The notes: generated from the sequence alone by a model not told the origin. Shown: positions 34,824-44,409, counted from the first letter of the stretch. The stretch is DNA of 64,000 nucleotides from an uncultured Bacteroidales bacterium (GCA_902776835.1 CACYRK010000006.1:92783-156782), one strand, 5' to 3'. Made by a program: numbers and translations.

Positions 34824-36104
34824 TTACCACGCAAATATGGGGTAATCCTTCATCATGTCGTTCACCTTGGCGCGGACGGTAGCAATCACTTGCTCGTCCT
34901 CGGGAGCGTGAAGCACGGTGTCGATGAGTTCGGCAATCTCGCCCATGAGCGGCTCCTTGGCGCCGCGGGTGGTGATAGCCGGGGTGCCCAGACGCAGACC
35001 CGAGGTCTGGAAGGCCGAGCGGTCGTCGAACGGCACCATGTTCTTGTTTGCGGTGATGTCGGCAGCCACCAGAGCGCTCTCAGCCAATTTACCGGTGAGT
35101 TCGGGGAACTTAGTGCGCAGGTCGACGAGCATGCTGTGGTTGTCGGTACCGCCGGTGCAAATCTTGTAGCCCTTGTCGACGAGTGCCTGTGCCAGAGCCT
35201 GAGCGTTTTTCTTCACCTGCACCTGGTAGTCCTTGAAGCCCTGAGTGAGAGCCTCGCCAAAGGCGACAGCCTTGGCGGCAATCACGTGCTCGAGCGGGCC
35301 GCCCTGTACGCCGGGGAACACTGCCGAGTCGAGCAGCGACGACATCTTGCGAATCACGCCCTTCTTGGTAGCCTTGCCCCAGGGGTTGTCGAAGTCCTTG
35401 CCCAGCAAGATGATACCGCCACGCGGTCCGCGCAGGGTCTTGTGGGTGGTCGAGGTGACGATGTGGGCATACTTCAGCGGGTTGTTCAGCAAGCCTGCAG
35501 CGATGAGGCCGGCGGGGTGTGCCATGTCGATCATCAGCAGGGCGCCCACCTTGTCGGCGATGGCGCGCATGCGCTCATAGTCCCACTCGCGACTGTAGGC
35601 GCTGGCGCCACCAACGATGAGTTTGGGTTGCTCGCGCAGAGCAACTTCCTCCATCATGTCGTAGTCCACGAGGTTGGTCTCAGGGTCAACGTTATATTCA
35701 CACTGGTGGAACACAAGGCCCGAGAAGTTCACTGGGCTGCCGTGCGACAGGTGACCGCCGTGAGCCAGGTTCAGACCCATGAATTTGTCGCCGGGCTTCA
35801 GGCATGCCATGAACACGGCCATGTTGGCTTGAGCACCGCTGTGCGGCTGAACGTTGGCATACTCGGCGCCAAAGAGTTCCTTGATGCGCTCGATGGCCAG
35901 GTTCTCAGCCTCGTCGACACACTGGCAACCACCATAGTAGCGGTGGCCGGGATAACCCTCGGCATATTTGTTGGTCAAGCAACTGCCCATGGCCTGCATG
36001 ACTTGCTCACTCACGAAGTTCTCGCTGGCAATCAACTCGATGCCATGCAACTGACGCTGATGTTCCTTCTCAATGATGTTGAATAAGACTTGATCTCTTT
36101 CCAT
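34824..36104 (-). CDS. glyA: Serine hydroxymethyltransferase
   Basis: A 426-residue PLP enzyme that converts serine and tetrahydrofolate to glycine and methylene-tetrahydrofolate. It starts [35 protein letters not shown]; then [17 protein letters not shown] near residue 50, [21 protein letters not shown] near 90, and [15 protein letters not shown] near 222, where the lysine binds PLP. The frame extends 38 codons upstream but that part spans the promoter, so ATG at 36102-36104 is the start. Confidence 0.97.
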   Translation of the reverse strand: MERDQVLFNIIEKEHQRQLHGIELIASENFVSEQVMQAMGSCLTNKYAEGYPGHRYYGGCQCVDEAENLAIERIKELFGAEYANVQPHSGAQANMAVFMACLKPGDKFMGLNLAHGGHLSHGSPVNFSGLVFHQCEYNVDPETNLVDYDMMEEVALREQPKLIVGGASAYSREWDYERMRAIADKVGALLMIDMAHPAGLIAAGLLNNPLKYAHIVTSTTHKTLRGPRGGIILLGKDFDNPWGKATKKGVIRKMSSLLDSAVFPGVQGGPLEHVIAAKAVAFGEALTQGFKDYQVQVKKNAQALAQALVDKGYKICTGGTDNHSMLVDLRTKFPELTGKLAESALVAADITANKNMVPFDDRSAFQTSGLRLGTPAITTRGAKEPLMGEIAELIDTVLHAPEDEQVIATVRAKVNDMMKDYPIFAW

Positions 36105-36145
36105 TCTTTTCTTGATAATGTTATTAAAAGGTGATTTCGAATGTG

Positions 36146-36153
36146 CAAAGGTA
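36146..36153 (-). promoter_or_regulatory. -7 box (TACCTTTG) of glyA
   Basis: The minus strand reads TACCTTTG, 41 nt upstream of the glyA start. Confidence 0.6.
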
Positions 36154-36335
36154 GTCATTGCCCGCCACAACGGCAAGAAAAAGAGCATTTTTTTCGCCCA
36201 CTTTTGCCAAGTAACCATTTTTTACGCCACCAAGGGCCCCTACCCCAGCCTGCGGCTGTGCTTCATTCGGTGAGCAGTCATCAAGATTTTGGGCAAATTG
36301 AATTGGATGTTGGTGGCTGATTCGGTAAAATGTTG

Positions 36336-36343
36336 TAACTTTG
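36336..36343 (+). promoter_or_regulatory. -7 box (TAACTTTG) of the DUF4954 gene
   Basis: TAACTTTG on the plus strand, 52 nt before the first ATG. Confidence 0.55.
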
Positions 36344-36395
36344 CGGCCTGATTTTGAAATAAGAATTATAATATCCCCGAATCGGGTAAATTGAT

Positions 36396-38264
36396 GTGAA
36401 AACAAACATGAAATCATATAGAGCATTAACCGACAATGAAATACAAGTGATGGTTGCCAACGGTTGCCAAGCCGAGGACTGGAGCCGCGTGACGGTGAGC
36501 GACGGATTTGACGCAGGCCGCTGCCAACGGGTCATTTTTTACGGATGGGCACACCTGGGCAGCAGCCAAGGCTCGATTGAGGTGGCCGACGGCTTCGTGA
36601 AACTGTGTGGACTCAACAACGTCACCCTGCGCAATGTGAGCATCGGCGACCACTGCCTGATTGAGAACATCGGCAACTTCATCAACAATGTGACCATAGG
36701 CGACTACTGCCACATCTCGAATGTGAGCACCATCAACACCTGCAAAGACGCCACCTACGGCCAGGGCCACCTGATTTCGGTGCTCAACGAGGTGGGAAAA
36801 GGCAACATACTGCTGTTCGACGAGTTGAACAGCCAACTGGCCGCGCTCATGGTGAAGCATGGCGCCAACACCAAACTCATGGACGCGCTCAACGGGCTTG
36901 TGCATCAGTCGATCGACGCTTCCCGCCCTCAGTGCAGCACCATCGGCGACTCGGTGAGCATTGTCAACACCAACGAGATCACCAATGCCGTGATAGGCGA
37001 CAGTTGCCACATCACCGGCGCCTCGAGGCTTTACAACTGCACCATCGCCAGCACCAACGACAATCCCATCAACATCGGCACGGGTGTGATTTGCGAGAAC
37101 TCCATCGTGAACGGCGGCTCATCGATTACCGGCAGCGTGAAGATGGTGGACTGCTTCGTGGGCGAGATGTGCGAACTCACCAACGGCTTTACGGCCGCCA
37201 GCAGCGTGTTTTTCGCCAACAGTTATATGGCCAACGGCGAGGCATGCGCAGCGTTCTGCGGGCCTTTCAGCGTGAGCCACCACAAGAGTTCGCTGCTCAT
37301 TGGCGGCATGTTCTCGTTTTATAACGCCGGCTCAGCAACCAACTTCAGCAACCACGCCTATAAGATGGGCCCCATGCACTATGGCATGCTCGAGCGCGGC
37401 ACCAAGACCGCCAGCGGGGCCTATCTGCTCATGCCGGCCAACGTGGGGGCATTCTCGGTGCTCTTCGGCAAACTGATGTATCACCCCGACACTCGCGACC
37501 TGCCTTTCTCCTACCTTATCGCCTACAGCGACACCATGTACCTGGTGCCAGGGCGCAACTTTGCCACCGTGGGACTGTATCGCGACATCCGCAAGTGGCC
37601 CAAGCGCGACAAGCGTGGCAAGGGCGAGCGCAAGAGTTGTGTGAACTTCGACTGGCTCAGCCCATTCACCATCGGCGAGATAGTGCGCGGAAAAACCATC
37701 CTCGAGAAACTGCGCGCTGCCTCGGGCGACCGCGTGAGCACCTACAACTATCACGAGTATGTCATCAAAGCCCAGGCTCTGAGGCAGGGCATCGAGTTCT
37801 ACGACCTGGCACTCCGCATCTACATGGGTGCCGTGCTCAAGCGACATCGCCCCGAGCGCCCCACCACCACACAGGGCGAGGGCAACTGGGTCGACCTGTC
37901 GGGACTGCTCATGCCCGAGAGCGAAGAGCGCCAGGTGGTTGACGACATCATCAGCGGGCGCCTCGACTCAATAGCCGCTGTCATCGCGCGTTTCAAGGCC
38001 ATCAATAGGAATTACAACGAGTTGCGGTGGTCTTGGAGTTACCGCCTCATCCTCGACTATTACGGTATTGACCAACTCAACGAGGAGGCCATTGCGTGCA
38101 TTCACGCCGACTACGTCGCCGCTCGGCGCAAGTGGATTGCGCTCATCCGCGAAGACGCCATGAAAGAGTTCTCGCTCGGCGATGTCGACCCCGAAGTCCT
38201 CGATGACTTCATCACCCAACTCGACCGCGAAATCGACTTCGAGAACCAGCGCCTATACATGTAA
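36396..38264 (+). CDS. DUF4954 family protein with left-handed beta-helix repeats
   Basis: A 622-residue cytoplasmic protein found mainly in Bacteroidales. The N-terminal half (about 80-330) contains hexapeptide-like turns typical of left-handed beta-helices: NVTLRNVSIGDHCLIENIGNFINNVTIGDYCHI and TNAVIGDSCHITGASRLYNCTI. Such helices often occur in acyl- or nucleotidyltransferases, but no matching catalytic domain is seen. The C-terminal half is alpha-helical, with an acidic end. ATG at 36408 (MKSYRALTDNEI) is an alternative start four residues in. It stands alone; function unknown. Confidence 0.85.
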   Translation: MKTNMKSYRALTDNEIQVMVANGCQAEDWSRVTVSDGFDAGRCQRVIFYGWAHLGSSQGSIEVADGFVKLCGLNNVTLRNVSIGDHCLIENIGNFINNVTIGDYCHISNVSTINTCKDATYGQGHLISVLNEVGKGNILLFDELNSQLAALMVKHGANTKLMDALNGLVHQSIDASRPQCSTIGDSVSIVNTNEITNAVIGDSCHITGASRLYNCTIASTNDNPINIGTGVICENSIVNGGSSITGSVKMVDCFVGEMCELTNGFTAASSVFFANSYMANGEACAAFCGPFSVSHHKSSLLIGGMFSFYNAGSATNFSNHAYKMGPMHYGMLERGTKTASGAYLLMPANVGAFSVLFGKLMYHPDTRDLPFSYLIAYSDTMYLVPGRNFATVGLYRDIRKWPKRDKRGKGERKSCVNFDWLSPFTIGEIVRGKTILEKLRAASGDRVSTYNYHEYVIKAQALRQGIEFYDLALRIYMGAVLKRHRPERPTTTQGEGNWVDLSGLLMPESEERQVVDDIISGRLDSIAAVIARFKAINRNYNELRWSWSYRLILDYYGIDQLNEEAIACIHADYVAARRKWIALIREDAMKEFSLGDVDPEVLDDFITQLDREIDFENQRLYM

Positions 38265-38373
38265 TAGCATCTTTCACAAGCCCATGATTGACAACATTGT
38301 GCAACATCAGACTACGGTTTTTGATTGTTACAGCAGTTAGCATTTAAATATGAATTATTGGCTGTGGAAGGAT

Positions 38374-38468
38374 TAAACATGAATTATCCGTGAATTATTC
38401 ATAAATTATTCTCTGATGATTATCTTGTAATCCAAAAATTCATGGTTAATTCGTGGGGATTCGTGTTG
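38374..38468. repeat. 95-bp dispersed repeat, copy 1
   Basis: The stretch beginning TTAAACATGAATTATCC and ending ATTCGTGTT recurs with substitutions at 63382-63476. Both copies lie just downstream of minus-strand genes encoding dockerin-type proteins. The rest of 38265-38583 holds a GC-rich hairpin (GGCGC..GCGCC, about 38521-38551) and no gene. Confidence 0.65.
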
Positions 38469-38583
38469 AACATCATATCAAAGGAAGTATTAAGGCGATT
38501 GCGATATTATGAAATAGCGAGGCGCACCGTCCCAGGGTGGGTGGCGCGCCTTTTGATTTCGTGGCGTGATGTGCCGTGTTAAT

Positions 38584-41466
38584 TTATTGTCCTAATATTG
38601 TGTTAATCATTTGGTTGAGGTCGGTGCCGTCGATGGCGCCATCACCATCGAAGTCGGCAATTTCAAGTTGCGTAGCCGATGGTGACGACTTGCCCAAGAT
38701 GAAGTTGATCATCGTGTTCAGGTCGATGCCGTCAACCACGCCATTGCCGTCGACGTCGCCCTTGGGCGCGTCGTCAAACTCGCGGATTTCGTAGCCGGTG
38801 AAATACGGCGTGCTGCGGTAACTCTCGCCGCTGCCGCGCGGCACGTAAATCACGCATCCTGCGGGGAACACGCTGCTTGATGCGTTGCCGGTGAACACCG
38901 ACGGGTCTTTGATGTAAAGCCTAATGGTGCTGAGTTTGGCGCAGTTGACAAACGGCTGGTGGCCAAACGTGGGCTTCTGTGGCCCAATAACGACCTCCTC
39001 AAGGTTGTTACACCAGTTGAAGGCGTAGTCACCAAGTTCTATAAGTGAATGTGGCAACACCACCTTCTTGAAGTTGCAGTGGCTGAAGGCGTACTTGCCA
39101 ATCTTCTTCGTCCCCTCCTCGAAAGTGAGGAGGTTGGGATTGCGCGTGCGGGAGAAGGCATAGTCCACGATTTTTGCCACCGGCTGTATAACCGAAGTGC
39201 TCTTGGAGCCTTTTTCCAAAATCCAATCGGTGAACTTATATATCGTCACAAAGGGTGAATAATATGGATTTTCAACAATCATTGTGTCGCGATAGAAATC
39301 CACCTTCCTGTAAAGCGCATTGTCACGCACGCGGTAAGCGGTGTTTCCCTCGGCAATGGTGATGGTCTCAAGCGGCGAGTTGAAGAAAACACCGCTGTTA
39401 CCCGTGATGCGTGAGCAGGTGGATGGGATGTGCACCGACTTGAGCGATGAGCAGCCCTCAACCATATTGGAGTGTATCGTAGTTACTCCTTCGGGAACAT
39501 TGAGTTGCTCCAACTTAGAGCCGTTAACGTAGACATTGGCCGCTTTAATCACAAGATTATCGTAATTTGCGTTGTAGTAGATCTCAGGATATTGGTCATC
39601 GTATTTTCCGATACCGTCGAGAGTGGTGGGTGGTGTGTCGTAGGAATACAACCAAGATGCCAAGTCGGTAATATGCAGTTCATTAAACGAGCAACTATTG
39701 AATGCATTTTTGGCAATATTTTCCAAATGAAGATTGCCGTTGTTGAGTGTGAATTTTTTCAGATTCGTACAACTAAGAAAGGGACTCTCAGAGATGTATT
39801 TCAATGAGTCGCCACAGTCAATGGCAACCAGATTGCTTTGATTAAAGAAGCAATATTCAGCAATCATGGTCGTGTTTGGCTTTAAAGTGATGGTAGTGTT
39901 TTCTGGCATATCGCCACGATAGCGCAACGCCACCTTACCCACGTACACCAATCCCGGCGCTTGATTTATGTACCACGCTGGCGTTGTAGCAGTTATATCA
40001 TCTAAGCCACTAACGAACGCACTTATGCCAAGATATTCCACGTTGTCGAAATTCACGATGTTTTCTAACTTCGGGCAATTATAGAAAGCATTACTCCCGA
40101 TCGTTTTCAGGTTGTTGTTTGCCGGCAACACCACATCGGTCAGGTTGCTGCAACTGCTAAAAGCGCTGCTTCCAATTTCCTCCAATGACTCTGGCAAATA
40201 CACCTTGACCAACGACGTTTTACTAGAGAAACAACCTGTTTCAATACGCGTTGTTCCGTCTCTGATAGTAAATTGCTCAGGTGGTGTGCCAACGTAACGC
40301 ACTGCTGTCGTTCCGCTATACAGCATTCCTAATTCAGCGTTCATCAACCAGCGCGTTTGTTCAAACGCAGTGATGTCAAAGTTTGGCGCAGATCCGCCAA
40401 AGTCAACATTCTCAAGTGTACTTCGGTAAAATGCATAGTTCTCTATTGTCTCGAGTGACGACGGGAAGGTGACAGACAGTATGTGGCTCTCTCTGAAAGC
40501 ACTGTTTGCAATAGTTCTCAACGTGTTCGGAAAGACTATCGATGATTCAGGGAAATAGCAGTGATTAAATGCATCGGCACCGATTATTACAAAACTTTGA
40601 GGTAATGGATTGCTTGCCAAGACACGATTACGAAAGCAGGACTGAGGTATCGTGTCGTAAGAGCCATTTAAAACGACATTCAAGGCCACTTGATGCTCTT
40701 TTTGATAATTCCAAAAAGTATCGTCAAGGCTATTATACCCTCCTCCATTGATTAAGTCCGTTGCGAACAGGCTGTCACTTAAAATATCGGTGTTAACAAT
40801 AACTTCATTGATTTGTGTTTTGTAGAAGGCGACTTTGCCCATGCTTGTGATTGTCTCTGGCAAAGTTATAGATTTTGTGCCTAATTGTATAACGGCATCT
40901 TTAAATGCAGCATCGCCAATTTGTTCCACGTTTCTGAAATTGATTGGTGGCAACTCAGCGTCAACATCCGTCACCCAGGCTTCGTACCAAGCCTTAAAGA
41001 CAGAGTTCCTAAATGCATCATTCTCAATGTTTTTCACTTTTTTCAAGTCCAATGGGCGATGGAAATAACAATTTCTAAATGCATAACTTTTAATGATCTC
41101 AACATTTCTCAAATCCAATGACAAAATACTAAAATACATAAAAGCACTACGTTCTATGACTCTTACGTTTGAACCTAAGATATAATTGTGATAGTAAAGA
41201 GGTCTTATAACGTCATTGTCGGATCGGGCTACAATTGAGGTTACAGGATAGTTCTTGCCTTCAAATTGAACAAAATCGGCTACTATAATAGTGTCTTGTT
41301 CGGGGGCCGTATACTTCGGTTCACTACCAACCAAACCGGCTATCCAAGCGGCAGTGCCATCATCATAAACAATATACTTCAAATTGTCGACAATTACCCT
41401 GTTGTCGGCTATAGCATAACCACAAGCAAGAAATAATACGGCAAATATCAATATTAAACGTTTCAT
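38584..41466 (-). CDS. BspA-like leucine-rich repeat surface protein with dockerin-like C-terminus
   Basis: A 960-residue secreted protein. Signal peptide MKRLILIFAVLFLACGYAIA. From about residue 60 to 840 it is built of BspA-type LRR_5 units such as SVTFPSSLETIENYAFYRSTLENVDF, IETGCFSSKTSLVKVYLPESLEEIGSSAF and KKVVLPHSLIELGDYAFNWCNNLEEVVI, with interrupting irregular stretches. The last 60 residues hold two calcium-loop repeats, GDVDGNGVVDGIDLNTMINFIL and DFDGDGAIDGTDLNQMINTILGQ. BspA proteins bind host matrix or other bacteria; here that is inference from family. Codon use and AT content are a little richer in A/T than in neighbours, which could reflect transfer. Confidence 0.88.
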   Translation of the reverse strand: MKRLILIFAVLFLACGYAIADNRVIVDNLKYIVYDDGTAAWIAGLVGSEPKYTAPEQDTIIVADFVQFEGKNYPVTSIVARSDNDVIRPLYYHNYILGSNVRVIERSAFMYFSILSLDLRNVEIIKSYAFRNCYFHRPLDLKKVKNIENDAFRNSVFKAWYEAWVTDVDAELPPINFRNVEQIGDAAFKDAVIQLGTKSITLPETITSMGKVAFYKTQINEVIVNTDILSDSLFATDLINGGGYNSLDDTFWNYQKEHQVALNVVLNGSYDTIPQSCFRNRVLASNPLPQSFVIIGADAFNHCYFPESSIVFPNTLRTIANSAFRESHILSVTFPSSLETIENYAFYRSTLENVDFGGSAPNFDITAFEQTRWLMNAELGMLYSGTTAVRYVGTPPEQFTIRDGTTRIETGCFSSKTSLVKVYLPESLEEIGSSAFSSCSNLTDVVLPANNNLKTIGSNAFYNCPKLENIVNFDNVEYLGISAFVSGLDDITATTPAWYINQAPGLVYVGKVALRYRGDMPENTTITLKPNTTMIAEYCFFNQSNLVAIDCGDSLKYISESPFLSCTNLKKFTLNNGNLHLENIAKNAFNSCSFNELHITDLASWLYSYDTPPTTLDGIGKYDDQYPEIYYNANYDNLVIKAANVYVNGSKLEQLNVPEGVTTIHSNMVEGCSSLKSVHIPSTCSRITGNSGVFFNSPLETITIAEGNTAYRVRDNALYRKVDFYRDTMIVENPYYSPFVTIYKFTDWILEKGSKSTSVIQPVAKIVDYAFSRTRNPNLLTFEEGTKKIGKYAFSHCNFKKVVLPHSLIELGDYAFNWCNNLEEVVIGPQKPTFGHQPFVNCAKLSTIRLYIKDPSVFTGNASSSVFPAGCVIYVPRGSGESYRSTPYFTGYEIREFDDAPKGDVDGNGVVDGIDLNTMINFILGKSSPSATQLEIADFDGDGAIDGTDLNQMINTILGQ

Positions 41467-41563
41467 AATAGTTGGTTGTTTGAGTTTCTGAAATTTTTGA
41501 AAACTTTATACATTCTCGACACAAGATTCGCGTTTTGGCGAACTATATACGAGTTTCCGTTGT

Positions 41564-41728
41564 CTAATAATGTGTTATCGACATCGTAAGAGTTATCATA
41601 AATCCAATTGTGGAAAAACACAACAAATGTGTTGCTGCACGATTGTGCAACACCACGTGGAATGTGAGCGTGTTATCTAAGTCTCGGACTTGGACATCGC
41701 TCTGGGGTGATTCTAATGCTTCTTCCAT
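41564..41728 (-). CDS. Possible small ORF in the leader of the BspA-like gene
   Basis: A 54-codon frame beginning MEEALESPQSDVQVRD, 43 nt after a perfect -7 box and ending about 97 nt before the BspA-like start codon. The second half is hydrophobic (LLCFSTIGFMITLTMSI). I recognise no family. It may be a genuine small protein, a leader peptide or chance; only its position behind a promoter supports it. Confidence 0.25.
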   Translation of the reverse strand: MEEALESPQSDVQVRDLDNTLTFHVVLHNRAATHLLCFSTIGFMITLTMSITHY

Positions 41729-41770
41729 ACTAAATAGTTTAAATGTTAATAATAAACCGGGGTCTGGCCG

Positions 41771-41778
41771 CAAAGATA
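41771..41778 (-). promoter_or_regulatory. -7 box (TATCTTTG) upstream of the small ORF and BspA-like gene
   Basis: The minus strand reads TATCTTTG, matching TAnnTTTG. If it drives the BspA-like gene, the leader is about 300 nt. Confidence 0.45.
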
Positions 41779-41940
41779 AGTAATTATTTTGTTACGCAAA
41801 AGAAATAATGCTTTTTTTTAAAAAAACTTCAAGCAGTGACGAAAATATCACCAAAAACTTTTTTTGGGGTGGCGCGCCAAGCAGTCAGCATAAGAGCATT
41901 CGGTAAAAGTTACAGAACTCACAAAATTTAACCCAAATCG

Positions 41941-42044
41941 GCATGGAAATTCATGTTAAACTTCATAGCAAAGCAGCAACTGGTCAACGTGCTCTACATC
42001 CTCGATGCATGGAAATTCATGTTAAACTTCATAGCAAAGCAGCA
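41941..42044. repeat. Direct repeat of 38 bp, 66 bp apart
   Basis: The 38-base stretch starting GCATGGAAATTCATGTTAAA occurs at 41941-41978 and again at 42007-42044. Shorter AGCATAGCAAA-type repeats follow to about 42061. No coding function is visible. Confidence 0.8.
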
Positions 42045-42102
42045 TAGCAAAACAGCATAGCGGCACTAGAGGGGTGGGCTTTGTGTGGGCGCGACGATAT
42101 AA

Positions 42103-42282
42103 TTTAGGTGGGTTCTATAAATTAAAAAAAGGAAAAAAATGCTTGGCTGCTTTTGGTTTCTATCGGCACCTGCTGCGTTAACGGTTTGCAACGTAGCCCG
42201 CTACGCTGCTTCACCGTTAACTTCGCATCTGCCAGATATAAACTCAAAATCATCACAAGTTAATTTATAGAACCCACCTAAA
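42103..42282. mobile_element. 180-bp element with 23-bp perfect terminal inverted repeats
   Basis: Arms at 42103-42125 (beginning TTTAGGTGGGTTCTATAAAT) and 42260-42282 are perfect reverse complements over 23 bp. Inside is a nested hairpin: GTTAACGGT near 42177 with ACCGTTAAC near 42213, and CGTAGC/GCTACG within. The entire unit could fold into one cruciform. No gene is present; it looks like a MITE or a structured RNA. Confidence 0.7.
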
Positions 42283-42284
42283 GT

Positions 42285-42317
42285 AAATTGGAGCATCGTG
42301 GACCGATGCTCCAATTT
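42285..42317. terminator. Strong hairpin, possible terminator or end of the palindromic element
   Basis: A 14-bp perfect stem AAATTGGAGCATCG (42285-42298) / CGATGCTCCAATTT (42304-42317) with a 5-base loop. It lies 194 bp beyond the lpxH stop; a smaller hairpin CGTGCTG/CAGCACG (42462-42480) is nearer. No gene lies in 42318-42510. Confidence 0.5.
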
Positions 42318-42510
42318 AGGTCTCAATAGGTACAATTTCTAAGGTAAAAAAGATTGAAAAGGTTTATGGTGCAAAATTACTACCATGCTGCGAGGTGGCC
42401 AAATAAAAAAAGATGTTATATAACATATTTTTGAGGTCGCCGATTTTATGCAGGTACTCAGCGTGCTGTCTTTCAGCACGATTGCGTAGCACAGGGCAAT
42501 AGTGATTTTT

Positions 42511-43275
42511 TTACTTTTGGGCACTGAAATGGTGCAGCGTGATGGTGCCATCGGGCGTGAGGCAGGCATAGGTATCCTGGTCGATCCAGTCGCCGAGGAA
42601 GGTGACCGTGACGCCGCTGGCGAGGGTGTCCTGGCGTGCCAGGTGCAGATGCCCAAAGATATAGCCTGCCGTGGCGGGATGCTCGGTGAGGTGCCGCTCG
42701 GCGAACTCCTTCAGATGCATGGCGCTGCGCTCGATGCCAAGCTCCACCTGCTCGGCCGACCGTGAGGTGCGGTTGCTTTTGCTCCATGCCGTGGCCAGAG
42801 GCACCGTCCACCGCGGATGCACGGCGGCATAGAACCACTGCGCCACACGGCTGTGGAAGAGGCCGTAGAGCACACGCGAGGTGAAGGGCTGACGCCCAAC
42901 GTCGTCGCCGTGCGAAACGAAATATTCACGGCCGTTAAACGTCAGGGTGGTGGCGCGGCGCACCACGGTGATGCCAATCTCGTCGCGCAGATAGTCAAAG
43001 AGCCACACGTCGTGGTTGCCGGTGAACCAGTAGATGTCGACACCGCGGTCGGCAAGCATGGCCAGCGCGCCGAAGAATCGCACATAGCCCCGTGGGACCA
43101 CCTTGCGGTACTCATACCAGTAGTCGAGCACGTCGCCCACCAGCAGCATCGCCGCAGCATCGTCCTTGATCGAGTTCAAGAAGTTCACCACGCGCGCCTC
43201 GTGCGCCCGGCGATCGGTGATATACCCGGCCCCCAGGTGCAAGTCGCTGATAAAATAGATGTTGCGTGCCGACAT
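42511..43275 (-). CDS. lpxH: UDP-2,3-diacylglucosamine diphosphatase (LpxH-type)
   Basis: A 254-residue calcineurin-like metallophosphoesterase expected to cleave UDP-2,3-diacylglucosamine to lipid X in lipid A synthesis. Metal-site motifs are all present: YFISDLHLGAG near residue 7, LLVGDVLDYWYEY near 45, FTGNHDVW near 80, FVSHGDDVG near 118 and IFGHLHLA near 202. The start at 43273-43275 (MSARNIYFISDLH) is preferred over an upstream extension that overlaps sufT. It lies 14 nt after sufT in the yjjG-sufT-lpxH run. Distinguishing LpxH from other family members relies on the DYWYEY and GNHD context. Confidence 0.88.
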   Translation of the reverse strand: MSARNIYFISDLHLGAGYITDRRAHEARVVNFLNSIKDDAAAMLLVGDVLDYWYEYRKVVPRGYVRFFGALAMLADRGVDIYWFTGNHDVWLFDYLRDEIGITVVRRATTLTFNGREYFVSHGDDVGRQPFTSRVLYGLFHSRVAQWFYAAVHPRWTVPLATAWSKSNRTSRSAEQVELGIERSAMHLKEFAERHLTEHPATAGYIFGHLHLARQDTLASGVTVTFLGDWIDQDTYACLTPDGTITLHHFSAQK

Positions 43276-43289
43276 AGCGTTGCTCTTGA

Positions 43290-43619
43290 TTAGATGTCGA
43301 TGTCCATGCCCAACTCCAGGCGGGCTTCCTCGGTCATCATCTTCGGTGTCCACTCAGGCTCGAAGACGAGTTGCACATTAGCGGCGGTGACGCCGTCGAC
43401 ACTCTCGACCTTCTGCCGCACGTCCTCCATGATGTAGTCGGCAGCGGGGCAGTTGGGCGCGGTGAGCGTCATGTCGATGCTTGCCACGCCATCGTCGCTG
43501 AGGTCGATTTTATAAATCATGCCCAGACTGTAGACGTCGACGGGAATCTCAGGGTCGAAGACGGTCCGGAGCATTGCTGTGATATTCTCGATGATTGAGA
43601 TGCGTTTTTCTTCGTTCAT
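43290..43619 (-). CDS. SufT/MIP18-like (DUF59) iron-sulfur assembly factor
   Basis: A 109-residue single-domain DUF59 protein implicated in iron-sulfur cluster maturation. IENITAMLRTVFDPEIPVDVYSLGMIYKIDL carries the DPEIPV motif, and DMTLTAPNCPAADYIMEDVRQ has the conserved TxxxCP cysteine. The C-terminal VFEPEWTPKMMTEEARLELG is also typical. It has its own -7 box 4 nt before the ATG. Confidence 0.92.
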   Translation of the reverse strand: MNEEKRISIIENITAMLRTVFDPEIPVDVYSLGMIYKIDLSDDGVASIDMTLTAPNCPAADYIMEDVRQKVESVDGVTAANVQLVFEPEWTPKMMTEEARLELGMDIDI

Positions 43620-43623
43620 GGTG

Positions 43624-43631
43624 CAAAATTA
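43624..43631 (-). promoter_or_regulatory. -7 box (TAATTTTG) of the sufT-like gene, leaderless geometry
   Basis: TAATTTTG on the minus strand ends 4 nt before the start codon, the same spacing as at yqgE and yjjG. Confidence 0.6.
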
Positions 43632-43697
43632 GTAAATAAAGTGTAATTACGCACGAAAAAGTGTCATAAAACGCCGATTGGCGGCTTTTGGCGGCCG

Positions 43698-44405
43698 TCA
43701 GAGCAAGCCTATGACGTCGTGCAGACTCGTCACCTGCGCGTCGGCGACCTCGCTGACGGGTTTTGTGCCGCCAGGGTTGAAATAGATGGTTTGCCAGCCG
43801 GCGGCGTGTGCCCCGGCGATGTCGGTGTCGGGGTCGTCGCCAATCATCAGCGCCTGGTCGGCCGTGATGCCACACTGCGCCAGCGCATAGTCGAAGATGC
43901 CCCGCTGTGGCTTGGTAATGCCGCAGTGGTCGCTGAGGATGACGCGGTCCACGAGGTGGTCGATGCCCCCGGAGCGCAACTTTTTCTCCTGTACGCCGGC
44001 AAAGCCGTTGCTCAACGCATTCACCTGATAGCCACGCGCATGCAGATGCTCCAGCAGTTCGCGTGCCCCGGGCACGATGAGCGGCAGCGTGGCCAGCACG
44101 TCGAGGTAATGGTCGTTGAGTTGGCGCGCCAGCGTCGGGATGTCGCCCGCGTAATTCACAGCGCGCAGCGTGGCGGCAAAGCGCTCGGTCATAAGGAAGT
44201 CGCGCCCGATGAGGCCGTGGTGGTACTCATGCCACAGGCGGTGGTTAATCTCGAGGTATGCCTCGTGAAAGACATCGTAGCCTGGCGACCACGTGTCGCC
44301 GCCAAAGTGGTCGTAGGTGAGGCGCATCGCCGTCTTGGAGTTCTCGGTGAACCACCACAGTGTGTCGTCGATATCGATAAAAATCGTGGTAATCTTGCAA
44401 AACAT
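43698..44405 (-). CDS. yjjG: YjjG family HAD nucleotidase-like phosphatase
   Basis: A 235-residue HAD hydrolase. Motif I is IFIDIDDTLWWF near residue 8 (nucleophile Asp and acid/base Asp), motif II ALSNGFAGVQEKKLR near 132, motif III Lys in GITKPQRGIF, motif IV MIGDDPDTDIAGA near 190. The helical cap and length match YjjG-type proteins, which hydrolyse noncanonical nucleotides or other small phosphates; actual substrate is unproven. Promoter: -7 box TAACTTTG lies 4 nt before the ATG and is the edge of a palindromic repeat. Confidence 0.88.
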   Translation of the reverse strand: MFCKITTIFIDIDDTLWWFTENSKTAMRLTYDHFGGDTWSPGYDVFHEAYLEINHRLWHEYHHGLIGRDFLMTERFAATLRAVNYAGDIPTLARQLNDHYLDVLATLPLIVPGARELLEHLHARGYQVNALSNGFAGVQEKKLRSGGIDHLVDRVILSDHCGITKPQRGIFDYALAQCGITADQALMIGDDPDTDIAGAHAAGWQTIYFNPGGTKPVSEVADAQVTSLHDVIGLL

Positions 44406-44409
44406 TGGG

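Noticed and set aside
34528..34830. 100-codon minus-strand ORF downstream of glyA
   Set aside because: It overlaps the glyA terminator and an inverted-repeat-bounded stretch, and shows no family resemblance.
41941..42061. Possible CRISPR array
   Set aside because: Only two long repeat copies with one spacer, then short degenerate repeats; no cas genes in the window.
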